From NCBI GenBank assembly GCA_022712835.1, contig JAFLJU010000312.1, forward strand, positions 1 to 6,498: 6,498 bases of DNA, read 5' to 3'. The DNA comes from Desulfobacteraceae bacterium. Its GTDB lineage: Bacteria; Desulfobacterota; Desulfobacteria; Desulfobacterales; Desulfobacteraceae. Made by a program: the position numbers and the translations under genes. Below the pieces are notes generated by a model, which saw nothing but the letters and a program-made list of their open reading frames with translations, was not told the DNA's origin and ran no database searches. Shown here in pieces: positions 1 through 6,370 of the stretch (the stretch's first letter is position 1; each line of letters starts with the position of its first letter).

Positions 1-16
1 CTGCTGGGATTAATGG

Positions 17-45
17 TTGACATGTTGACCGCTATTCGTTAGAGA
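17..45 (+). promoter_or_regulatory. weak candidate sigma70 promoter for the transporter gene
   Basis: A perfect -35 hexamer TTGACA lies at 17-22. Exactly 17 nt later comes TAGAGA (40-45), which matches only three of six positions of the -10 consensus. A second TTGAC (25-29) repeats the -35 core eight bases downstream. If used, transcription would start near 52 and leave a leader of about 130 nt before the ATG at 184. The poor -10 makes this tentative, and the true promoter could lie upstream of the window. Confidence 0.3.
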
Positions 46-86
46 AACCAATAGACTTTGTTGGGAAGGGCGCCGAAAAAAAGAGT

Positions 87-119
87 TGGGTTGAACTGGT
101 TTTGGCCTTCAACAACCCA
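87..119 (+). repeat. inverted repeat in the transporter leader
   Basis: TGGGTTG (87-93) is the exact reverse complement of CAACCCA (113-119), giving a 7-bp stem with a 19-nt loop. An alternative register pairs GAA (93-95) with TTC (108-110) as well. No T-run follows, so it does not look like an intrinsic terminator. It could be a leader hairpin of the transporter mRNA or a chance repeat. Confidence 0.25.
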
Positions 120-183
120 GCAATGTCTTCAAGCGGTACTATGGATCATAATCGCTCTTTTTAATAGAACCCGGGGGACAAAA

Positions 184-1629
184 ATGAACTGCAAGCCGAC
201 GACAGGTAGCGCATCAAAGACGACACTCTCCAATTTTAAAATTGGGATGTCATGTTGGATCATGTCTATTCTTCTTTTGGTGATAGCTGCATCGCCCTTT
301 GTGGGAATCGCCGGAGCAACCCCGGGTGAGGATATGTACAATAGACTTTCCGCTGCCGCAAATGGCACAGCCAACCTTTCGCTATTGGAGAATCTGAATG
401 TTGCATCCAGAAACCTTGGGTGGGCGACTGCATCAGAAACAGAGTTTGTCGGCAATTTACGACGGATTAAAGGCAAAAATAAAAATGGCTCCAAAGAAGG
501 ATCAAGTCTTTACCTGGTGAGAAAACTCACCGGTGAGCTGCTGATCCTTTCTGTCCCGGAAAACATGGCTCAATTGGGCTCAAGCTCTCCCTATTTCAAT
601 CTGGATGGCGCCTTTGAAAGCAAAAATTTATTTAAATTAAAAACAATGGAAGGAACCCACGCAGGAGACACCTACACCTTTGCACAATTGTTAGAAAAAC
701 CTGAGCAATTGCTGATGGACCGGTTGTTTAAAATCTGCATCATTTTGATGCTGTTCTTTGTAATGGTGGGGATGGGGATGACCTTAACAACCAAAGATTT
801 TGCCCTTGTTTTTGCAAAGCCCCGGGGGATTATTATCGGACTGGTTTTGGTTTTCGGGGTTATGCCGTTGTTGGCAATGGTTCTCGGGCATGTTCTCGGA
901 TTTTATGAGACCTATCCTTTTATTTTTGTCGGGTTGATTTTAATTACGGCAACCCCGGGCGGGGTGACCTCAAATCTGATGACCTATTATGGCAAAGGCG
1001 ACCTGGCCCTCTCGATTTCTTTGACCTCGTTTTCCACGGTGCTTTCCATTATCTTTACCCCCTTGTTGCTGGCGTTCTATTGTGCGAACATGCCCGAGAT
1101 TGCTATCCCTGTAAAGGTGGTTATCCAGACCATTATGATCCTGGTTATTGTGCCTTTGATGATCGGCATGTTATTTCGTTGGAAATGGCCTAGTGCTGCC
1201 AAAAAAGCAACGCCTTTTTTCTCCGCTTTGGGAATTATTGCCTTACTCGTATTGATCATTGCCGGTATTTTGAGCAACCTAAGCATATTTACAGATACAG
1301 CACGCTATGGGGTTGCCTTCTATTTTACAATTTTTGTTATCACCATGGTCGGCATGTTATTGGGAATTGTTGTTTCCAAATTGTTTGGGGTTGATAACTA
1401 TCAGGCCCGTGCAATTTCAATTGAAACGGGTTTGCGCAACTCTGCACTTGCCATGACCATGGCATTGCTAATCCAGGATTCCATGGGTGATTTTTATAGC
1501 TCTATGTTTGTGACTGCGGGTATCTTTGGATTGGTGATGTATGTGGCGGGTGTCATTTCAATTTTTCTGTATAAATATATTCTGCCTGTTCAAACAAAAC
1601 CTGAAATGCTCCAGGAAAATAATAACTGA
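184..1629 (+). CDS. BASS/SBF-family (bile acid:sodium symporter) transporter with N-terminal extracytoplasmic domain
   Basis: This is an inner-membrane secondary transporter of the BASS family, whose members usually move organic anions with sodium; the substrate cannot be told from sequence. The protein is 481 aa from the ATG at 184, chosen because GGGGGA (173-178) sits 5 nt upstream. The frame is open back to a TTG at 58, but that codon has no ribosome site and would place a non-signal sequence ahead of a good signal peptide. Residues 18-45 form a hydrophobic signal with an A-G-A cleavage motif (43-45). Residues 46-177 are mostly hydrophilic and should be extracytoplasmic. About 178-475 hold the multi-pass SBF domain. 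Two family hallmarks are visible: PGGVTSN (258-264) and ETGLRNS (414-420), which match the two crossover regions of BASS proteins. Typical bacterial members are about 300-330 aa, so the N-terminal domain is an addition. No transporter partner is adjacent, and 263 nt separate it from the next start. Confidence 0.88.
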   Translation: MNCKPTTGSASKTTLSNFKIGMSCWIMSILLLVIAASPFVGIAGATPGEDMYNRLSAAANGTANLSLLENLNVASRNLGWATASETEFVGNLRRIKGKNKNGSKEGSSLYLVRKLTGELLILSVPENMAQLGSSSPYFNLDGAFESKNLFKLKTMEGTHAGDTYTFAQLLEKPEQLLMDRLFKICIILMLFFVMVGMGMTLTTKDFALVFAKPRGIIIGLVLVFGVMPLLAMVLGHVLGFYETYPFIFVGLILITATPGGVTSNLMTYYGKGDLALSISLTSFSTVLSIIFTPLLLAFYCANMPEIAIPVKVVIQTIMILVIVPLMIGMLFRWKWPSAAKKATPFFSALGIIALLVLIIAGILSNLSIFTDTARYGVAFYFTIFVITMVGMLLGIVVSKLFGVDNYQARAISIETGLRNSALAMTMALLIQDSMGDFYSSMFVTAGIFGLVMYVAGVISIFLYKYILPVQTKPEMLQENNN

Positions 1630-1702
1630 TATGATGGCGCTATTTATGTCCAATTTATTTCAGCGATCCTATATGTATTTGTGATAATAATAGGAGGAAT
1701 TC

Positions 1703-1731
1703 TTGACACTGTCTGTAAAATTTCATATAAA
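1703..1731 (+). promoter_or_regulatory. strong sigma70-type promoter for the kinase operon
   Basis: TTGACA (1703-1708, perfect -35) and TATAAA (1726-1731, five of six matches to the -10) are separated by the optimal 17 nt. The region is AT-rich. The predicted start is near 1738, giving a leader of about 155 nt before the kinase ATG at 1893. It is the best promoter in the window and most simply drives the kinase and the tri-domain enzyme together. The hexamer match suggests strong housekeeping expression unless it is repressed or controlled post-transcriptionally. Confidence 0.7.
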
Positions 1732-1736
1732 TGTAT

Positions 1737-1760
1737 GCGTATTTCATAATAAAAATTCGC
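1737..1760 (+). other. 5'-end hairpin and nested inverted repeats of the kinase leader
   Basis: GCGTATTT (1737-1744) pairs with AAATTCGC (1753-1760) with one mismatch around an 8-nt loop, right at the predicted transcript start. It is nested inside a wider inverted repeat, ACTGTC (1708-1713) and GACAGT (1774-1779). The left arm of that wider repeat lies in the promoter spacer and would not be in the promoter's own transcript, so at DNA level it could be a regulator site. The stems are AT-rich and short, so chance is possible. No clear intrinsic terminator for the transporter gene is seen in 1630-1892. Confidence 0.3.
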
Positions 1761-1813
1761 TCTTGAATTTTTCGACAGTTTAATATCATATTTGTTTTAT
1801 TGTTCCTGGAAGA

Positions 1814-1840
1814 ATTTATCCTGAATCTATTTATCTGAAT
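1814..1840 (+). repeat. imperfect direct repeat in the kinase leader
   Basis: ATTTATCCTGAAT (1814-1826) is followed by ATTTATCTGAAT (1829-1840), identical apart from one extra C, with a 15-nt repeat step. It lies in the leader about 80 nt after the predicted transcript start. It could be a paired binding site or a small duplication, and nothing else in the window repeats it. Confidence 0.4.
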
Positions 1841-1858
1841 TCCTTTGCCTTTTCTATT

Positions 1859-1888
1859 CTCCTGGAGCAGTGGCGAATATACAGGAGG
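1859..1888 (+). promoter_or_regulatory. ribosome site of the kinase gene inside a potential sequestering hairpin
   Basis: AGGAGG (1883-1888) is a perfect Shine-Dalgarno sequence 4 nt before the ATG at 1893, and it decides the start. CTCCTG (1859-1864) is fully complementary to CAGGAG (1882-1887), and a flanking U-G pair (1858/1888) extends the stem to seven with a 17-nt loop. This structure would hide the ribosome site. A competing short fold, CTCC with GGAG (1859-1867), has essentially no loop and is unlikely. Whether the hairpin regulates translation is inference. Confidence 0.45.
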
Positions 1889-1892
1889 CGTC

Positions 1893-4175
1893 ATGCTGGA
1901 AGACAGCCCTATTCAATACCAGGTTAAACAAACGGCGGCCTTATTGGGGGCGAATATTAAAAGTTGTACCGCTGCCCTATATGAACTTCGGCGGTTGACC
2001 CATCTGCTGTTTTCTGAAACTTGGGTAAAAAATGATGATATCCAGCACTGGTTCAGGAGTCAGGAATTTGGGATTGATGAAGATGGTTTTTGGACAAGTA
2101 TTCCTTTGCTGGAGGCCTTTCGAGCCAATCAGGCACCGCCGGATGCGATTTCCTATTCCTGGCACCCCAAATTAATCGAAAACCCGGATGCCTGTTTTCG
2201 CATGTATTGTTTGCGCAATATCGGTCCCTATTTGGCGCAAATTCGTGAACAGTTGCCGGATACGGCATGGATGTACTATCAGGACATCACAAACACTTCG
2301 GTTCAGTTTCCCTACATTGACCAGATCACTGCCATTACGCCTGAATTTGACTGGCGGACGTATCATACCTTCTTGTCCGTGGTACCGGAAAACAACCCTG
2401 GGGGAATTATTCAATGGACCAAGCCCACCATAGACTATGCCGGGGAAGGGTTAATCGTATCGGTGTCCATTCCCGTTTATCTGGGGGGAAATTTTGTTGG
2501 CCTCTGGAGTATCGACATCCCCATGGGCAGTCTTCATCAGGATTTGGTGTTTGACACCTATCTGAACGATCAGATTAATTTTATCCTGGACCGTTGGGGG
2601 GCGGTGGTGGCTCATCCTTCCATCGAGATAGAGATTGACAAGGATAAAGGCAGCATTTATCAGCGGCATATCCGTGAGTTGGGATCGGAATTTGCCGGTA
2701 TAGATACAGCCCTTTTTTTGGAAGAAAAAAGTGGTTATCGCCTGCTCAAAAAGCGGGGGGGTATTGAGGTGATGGCCTTTTTCGAAGTGATTCCAGGGAT
2801 TGAGTGGGTTTTTATTACCACCTTTCCTCGACGTTCCATGGAGGATGTGGTTAACAAACGGATTCGTAAGGCGCTGGACCGGGTTAAGTCTGGGGATCTC
2901 TCCTATCGTCTCAAGGATATTTCTGATATTGAGCAGGCCCGGATGATGGTTAATGGGTTTAATGAGATGGTATCGGCCCTGGAGGCCCAGGAAAAAACTC
3001 GCCAGGAGGCACTGGAAGAAAAGGACAAACTGGAAAAAAGGCTTCAGCATTTCCAGCGCATGGAGGCCATCGGAACCCTGGCCGGAGGGATTGCTCATGA
3101 TTTTAATAATATTTTGTTTCCCATCATGGGGTTTACCGAATTGCTCCTTCAGGACTTGGCAAAGGACAGCAGTCAATATGCCATGGCCGAAAATGTTTAC
3201 CATGCCGCCGAACGGGCACGGGATCTAACCCGGCAAATCCTGACGTTTAGTCGTCAGGCAGATCTGGAAAATACAGCGGTTTCTTTTCAAAACATCATCA
3301 AAGAGGCGTTGACACTTTTGCGGGCGTCTATTCCAAAGGACATTGAAATTCTGATAAACCTCCAGGCCGATTGCCCCCCTGTTTTCGGTGATCCCACAAA
3401 ACTTCACCAGATTGTTATTAACCTGTGCACCAACGCATTCCATGCCGTTCAAAAACAGAGTGGGAAATTTGAAGTAACCTTGGAAGCCATTGATGTGAAA
3501 CCTGGAAATGGCACAGAGCTTAGAGAGTTAGAATATGGGAATTATGTCAGGTTAACGGTTTCGGACACAGGTCATGGTATGGATGCCCACACCAAAACGC
3601 AAATTTTCGATCCCTATTTTACCACCAAGGCGGAGGGCAAGGGCACCGGTCTAGGATTGTCTGTCACCTACGGTATTGTTCAGAAGTTAAACGGGGAGAT
3701 TCAGGTGTACAGCGAGCCGGGGCAAGGTACGACCTTCCATGTCTATCTGCCCCAGGCGGTTCCTGTCGATAAAAAAGCAGAAACCTTGGAAATATCCATT
3801 AAAAGAGGGACGGAACGAATTTTGCTCGTGGATGACGAAGTGTCCATCGTTAATATGGGAAAACAGGTTCTGGAAAAATACGGATACCAGGTGACAGCCC
3901 ATGTGGATAGCCTGGCAGCCCTAGGTGAATTCAAACAAAATCCCAAAGCCTTTGACCTGGTGATCACCGACATGACAATGCCCAACATGACCGGCGACAT
4001 CCTCGCAAGGAGCATCAAGTCCCTCAGGCAGGATATTCCTATTATTCTGTGCACCGGGTTCAGCGAAAAAATATCCAAAAACAATTACGCAAGTGACATG
4101 ATCGACGAATTCTTGATGAAACCGATTTCCATCAAAGCTTTTAACCATGCAATTCGACGTTTGTTGGATGTATAA
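1893..4175 (+). CDS. soluble hybrid sensor histidine kinase (Cache-HAMP-like-HisKA-HATPase-REC)
   Basis: This 760-aa hybrid kinase autophosphorylates a histidine and can pass the phosphate to its own receiver. Residues about 60-310 look like a double-Cache sensor: D153-W154-R155 and Y157 in the ligand-pocket strand region, the PVY...WSIDI strand pair with D208, and a second subdomain from about 226. About 321-370 resemble a HAMP linker (KSGDL, then FNEM), followed by a coiled coil to about 395. HisKA has H402 in the HDFNN motif. The ATPase shows N514 (N box), DTGHGM with D558 (G1), an FDPYFTTK F box and GTGLGL at 584-589 (G2). The receiver (about 640-760) has D647/D648, phospho-acceptor D693 and K743, so all catalytic residues are present. 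No hydrophobic stretch long enough to span a membrane is visible, unlike most Cache-HAMP kinases, so it is predicted cytosolic. The upstream TTG at 1845 has no ribosome site. There is no DNA-binding output. It is probably co-transcribed with the next gene, 20 nt downstream. Confidence 0.9.
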   Translation: MLEDSPIQYQVKQTAALLGANIKSCTAALYELRRLTHLLFSETWVKNDDIQHWFRSQEFGIDEDGFWTSIPLLEAFRANQAPPDAISYSWHPKLIENPDACFRMYCLRNIGPYLAQIREQLPDTAWMYYQDITNTSVQFPYIDQITAITPEFDWRTYHTFLSVVPENNPGGIIQWTKPTIDYAGEGLIVSVSIPVYLGGNFVGLWSIDIPMGSLHQDLVFDTYLNDQINFILDRWGAVVAHPSIEIEIDKDKGSIYQRHIRELGSEFAGIDTALFLEEKSGYRLLKKRGGIEVMAFFEVIPGIEWVFITTFPRRSMEDVVNKRIRKALDRVKSGDLSYRLKDISDIEQARMMVNGFNEMVSALEAQEKTRQEALEEKDKLEKRLQHFQRMEAIGTLAGGIAHDFNNILFPIMGFTELLLQDLAKDSSQYAMAENVYHAAERARDLTRQILTFSRQADLENTAVSFQNIIKEALTLLRASIPKDIEILINLQADCPPVFGDPTKLHQIVINLCTNAFHAVQKQSGKFEVTLEAIDVKPGNGTELRELEYGNYVRLTVSDTGHGMDAHTKTQIFDPYFTTKAEGKGTGLGLSVTYGIVQKLNGEIQVYSEPGQGTTFHVYLPQAVPVDKKAETLEISIKRGTERILLVDDEVSIVNMGKQVLEKYGYQVTAHVDSLAALGEFKQNPKAFDLVITDMTMPNMTGDILARSIKSLRQDIPIILCTGFSEKISKNNYASDMIDEFLMKPISIKAFNHAIRRLLDV

Positions 4176-4195
4176 AGTTCCAAGGATAAGACAAT

Positions 4196-6217
4196 ATGAA
4201 TACCATGGTGACCACTCCCAAAGGGGAGCAAGACAGGGACAGTTTGTTCCGGTTTCTCTACGGTATCTGGGTAACGGAATATAATCGGGAACTGCCCGGA
4301 ACCAACCATGAAAAAGCCATGATCAAAGATGATCTGGATTTATGGGCCAATCATTTCATGGCCCTGGATGATGAGGGCCGGATTGTCGGTTGTGTCCGGT
4401 TCAATCAGCTTTCCAGGGGAAGGCCGTCCCATGGGTTTTCAGCTTCCATGGGGTTTACTGATCTGGCCTCCCTGTTTGGCCCTGACCGGGTGGCTTTTAT
4501 TTCCCGACTGGCCATTTCTCCGGCCCACAGGGGCAGTACCGTTATCTCACTGCTTTTGGCAGAGCTGTTCCGTTCCCTGTTCGAGCAGGATATCGCCGTT
4601 GCTGCCTGTTATTGTCAGCTCAACCTGGTAAATCTTTATCATCGTGTTGGTATGCGGCCTTACCTGTCCAATTTTAAACTGGATAAACGAATGCGGGTTC
4701 CTCTGATTGGGTGTATTAATGACCGTGACTACCTTGAGCAAACCGGCAGTCCCCTTCACCTTTTGCTGCCACCAGAGCATAACGACAAGGGCTGGGCTGC
4801 CAGGTTGTTAAAGGGGCAATTTGCTAAATTTTATTCTCCTGATATTACCACCATTAAGATCCGCTCTTTGTGGGCACAATTGGCCCATACCGCCCCGGAC
4901 CAGGAGGAAGAACACGTTTCCAAGCTGTTCCAGGGGCTTCCCCAGGCATCCTTTGAACATTTGCTGGAACGCTTGCCCCGGGTCAGGCTTTCCCTGGATG
5001 AAGTGCTCCAGGTGAATCAGACAAGTGAAGCCGCCATGGGGATTTTACTCAGCGGCACACTGGGGGTGGGCATCGGGGATGAAGCCAATCCCCATTTTAT
5101 TTATGTCATCCACCCGGGGGAACCCTTTGGGGAGCTGCTCATCCTGACCCGGGTCCGGCATCCCGTCATTCTGCAATCCATGGAGGAGAGTGAAATTGTC
5201 CTGCTTCCGAAAAATCTGTTTGATAGGTTGGGTGAAAAGGATCCGCCACTGGCCCTTAAGCTATATAAAAATCTGTTGACCATTCTGGCCCGGCGGCTTA
5301 CCAGGGTCCATTCCACCCTGGCAGGTTTTCTGGGACGAGAGGAGCCATTAGATCCCCGGGTTAGTCGTCCTGCTCTCCACCGGGCAGATGCGGTTAAAAT
5401 CGCCACGGGCAGGGAGGAGTCCTACCATTTTGATACCCTGTCCGATAAAAAACAAGAATTCGACCGGCTGACCTGCCAGGCGAAAATAGCCCATTCCTTG
5501 GAGATAAATGCCCTGAAAAAAATAGGGTTGAGTAATGGGGATCAAATCCTGGATTTGGGATCAGGACCCGGTATCACCACCATGCTCTTGGCCCGTTATT
5601 TTCCTGACAGCCGGATCATCGGTGTGGAGCCCGACCAGGAGTTGCGATCCTCTGCGCTTTCCATGGCCCAACAGCAGAATCTGGATCGGTGTATTTTTCT
5701 GGAAGGAACGGCCCAGAAGATCCCCCTGCCCGACCAGGAGATCGATTTTTCCTATGCCCGTTTGCTGTTCCAGCATATTCCAGATCCCATGGACTGCCTT
5801 AGGGAAATGAAACGGGTCACCCGGCCCGGGGGAATTGTTTGTGTTCTGGATGTGGATGACGGAACTATTTTTATTCATCCTAAGGCCCCGGAATGGCAGG
5901 GGGTGGAAACAAGGGTGGCAATTGCCCAGGCCCGGTTTGGCGGTGACCGGCACGTGGGCCGGAAACTATTGTCCTATATGCAGGCAACCGGATTTACCCA
6001 GGTCCAGGTGGACATTGTACCGGTCACCACCCAGATGCTGGGCCCCAAACTGTTTTTTGATATCGTATTCGGGTTTAAACAGCAGCACCTGAAACGCGTG
6101 AACGACTGGGACCTGTCCACAGAAAAAGCCTTTACTCGTATTGGCGAATCATTAATGAAACCAGGTGCCTTTGCTTCGGAAAATATTTTTGTTGCCCATG
6201 CCACGGTACCAAAATGA
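4196..6217 (+). CDS. tri-domain protein: GNAT (FeeM/autoinducer-synthase-like) N-acyltransferase - cNMP-binding-like barrel - SAM methyltransferase
   Basis: A 673-aa, apparently cytosolic fusion of three domains. Residues about 15-200 have a GNAT fold: R104-L105-A106-I107 strand, H111-R112-G113-S114 in the position of the acyl-carrier/CoA pyrophosphate loop, and NLYHRVGM (146-153) typical of the C-terminal GNAT strand-helix. The RLAISPAHRG...LYHRVGMRPY pattern and the MRVPL segment after it recall N-acyl amino acid synthases of the FeeM type and acyl-homoserine-lactone synthases more than ordinary acetyltransferases. About 244-370 form a cyclic-nucleotide-binding-type barrel with GEPFGEL (308-314) and R321 where the phosphate-binding cassette is expected, but the following H322-P323 departs from the usual S/T-A. 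About 430-673 hold a class I methyltransferase with motif I DLGSGPG (453-459), acidic E478 for SAM ribose, and a VTRPGG turn. The start ATG at 4196 follows AAGGAT (4182-4187); an ATG three codons in is the alternative. It appears to be the second gene of the kinase operon. Substrates are unknown. By eye it is more GC-rich than the transporter gene. Confidence 0.85.
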   Translation: MNTMVTTPKGEQDRDSLFRFLYGIWVTEYNRELPGTNHEKAMIKDDLDLWANHFMALDDEGRIVGCVRFNQLSRGRPSHGFSASMGFTDLASLFGPDRVAFISRLAISPAHRGSTVISLLLAELFRSLFEQDIAVAACYCQLNLVNLYHRVGMRPYLSNFKLDKRMRVPLIGCINDRDYLEQTGSPLHLLLPPEHNDKGWAARLLKGQFAKFYSPDITTIKIRSLWAQLAHTAPDQEEEHVSKLFQGLPQASFEHLLERLPRVRLSLDEVLQVNQTSEAAMGILLSGTLGVGIGDEANPHFIYVIHPGEPFGELLILTRVRHPVILQSMEESEIVLLPKNLFDRLGEKDPPLALKLYKNLLTILARRLTRVHSTLAGFLGREEPLDPRVSRPALHRADAVKIATGREESYHFDTLSDKKQEFDRLTCQAKIAHSLEINALKKIGLSNGDQILDLGSGPGITTMLLARYFPDSRIIGVEPDQELRSSALSMAQQQNLDRCIFLEGTAQKIPLPDQEIDFSYARLLFQHIPDPMDCLREMKRVTRPGGIVCVLDVDDGTIFIHPKAPEWQGVETRVAIAQARFGGDRHVGRKLLSYMQATGFTQVQVDIVPVTTQMLGPKLFFDIVFGFKQQHLKRVNDWDLSTEKAFTRIGESLMKPGAFASENIFVAHATVPK

Positions 6218-6252
6218 ACCTGATATCTGTTTAAACAACGAATGGCAAGAAG

Positions 6253-6278
6253 ATGGGTGATTGTCCTTGACAACCCAT
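6253..6278 (+). other. bulged hairpin after the tri-domain gene
   Basis: ATGGG (6253-6257) pairs with CCCAT (6274-6278) and TTGTC (6261-6265) with GACAA (6269-6273), leaving a 3-nt bulge and a 3-nt loop. It starts 35 nt past the stop codon at 6217. No T-run follows, so it is not a convincing intrinsic terminator. It also overlaps the TTGACA box of the downstream gene, so it could equally be a promoter-region feature or chance. Confidence 0.25.
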
Positions 6279-6297
6279 TGTAGAAATGCGAAAAAAT
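6267..6297 (+). promoter_or_regulatory. candidate promoter of the TetR-family gene
   Basis: A perfect -35 TTGACA lies at 6267-6272. The downstream segment is an A-rich run (6291-6300), but no good -10 stands at 17 nt; AAAAAT at 6292-6297 would need a 19-nt spacer. The location just upstream of a TetR-type operator and 70-100 nt before the gene supports a promoter here, while the hexamer fit alone does not prove it. Confidence 0.35.
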
Positions 6298-6300
6298 ATA

Positions 6301-6318
6301 TGACTGAGCGCTCGTTCA
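6301..6318 (+). promoter_or_regulatory. TetR-type palindromic operator
   Basis: TGACTGAGCGCTCGTTCA is an 18-bp palindrome of form TGA-NN-GAGCGCTC-NN-TCA, with 14 of 18 positions symmetric and a perfect 8-bp core. Size and base pattern resemble operators of TetR-family regulators of acyl-CoA/fatty-acid genes. It sits 52 nt ahead of the TTG start of a TetR-family gene, just downstream of the TTGACA box, where a bound repressor would block transcription. Autoregulation is the natural inference. Confidence 0.6.
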
Positions 6319-6370
6319 AGAAGGCGGGGCGTCAGGAGAATTGGCAAACTGGCAGTAAAGGAGTTATGTT

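Noticed and set aside
58..183. 42-residue N-terminal extension of the transporter from a TTG start
   Set aside because: No ribosome site precedes 58, whereas GGGGGA precedes the ATG at 184, and the extension would bury a good signal peptide.
1635..1665. possible terminator after the transporter gene (GCGCT ... AGCG)
   Set aside because: Only four base pairs with a long loop and no T-run follow, so it is too weak to call.
1703..1783. 26-codon open frame starting TTG after AGGAGG (1692-1697)
   Set aside because: The AGGAGG is attractive, but the start codon is the -35 box of the strong promoter, so the main transcript would not contain it, and the peptide has no recognisable features. It could be translated only on read-through from the transporter.
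1695..1844. AGGAATTC (1695-1702) and GAATTCCT (1837-1844) as long-range inverted repeat
   Set aside because: Eight bases with a self-palindromic core 134 nt apart are easily expected by chance, and there are no target duplications or transposase remnants.
2451..3203. 250-aa open frame on the minus strand within the kinase gene
   Set aside because: It lies entirely opposite a well-supported kinase reading frame, its product resembles no family I know, and the kinase motifs on the + strand explain the codon pattern.
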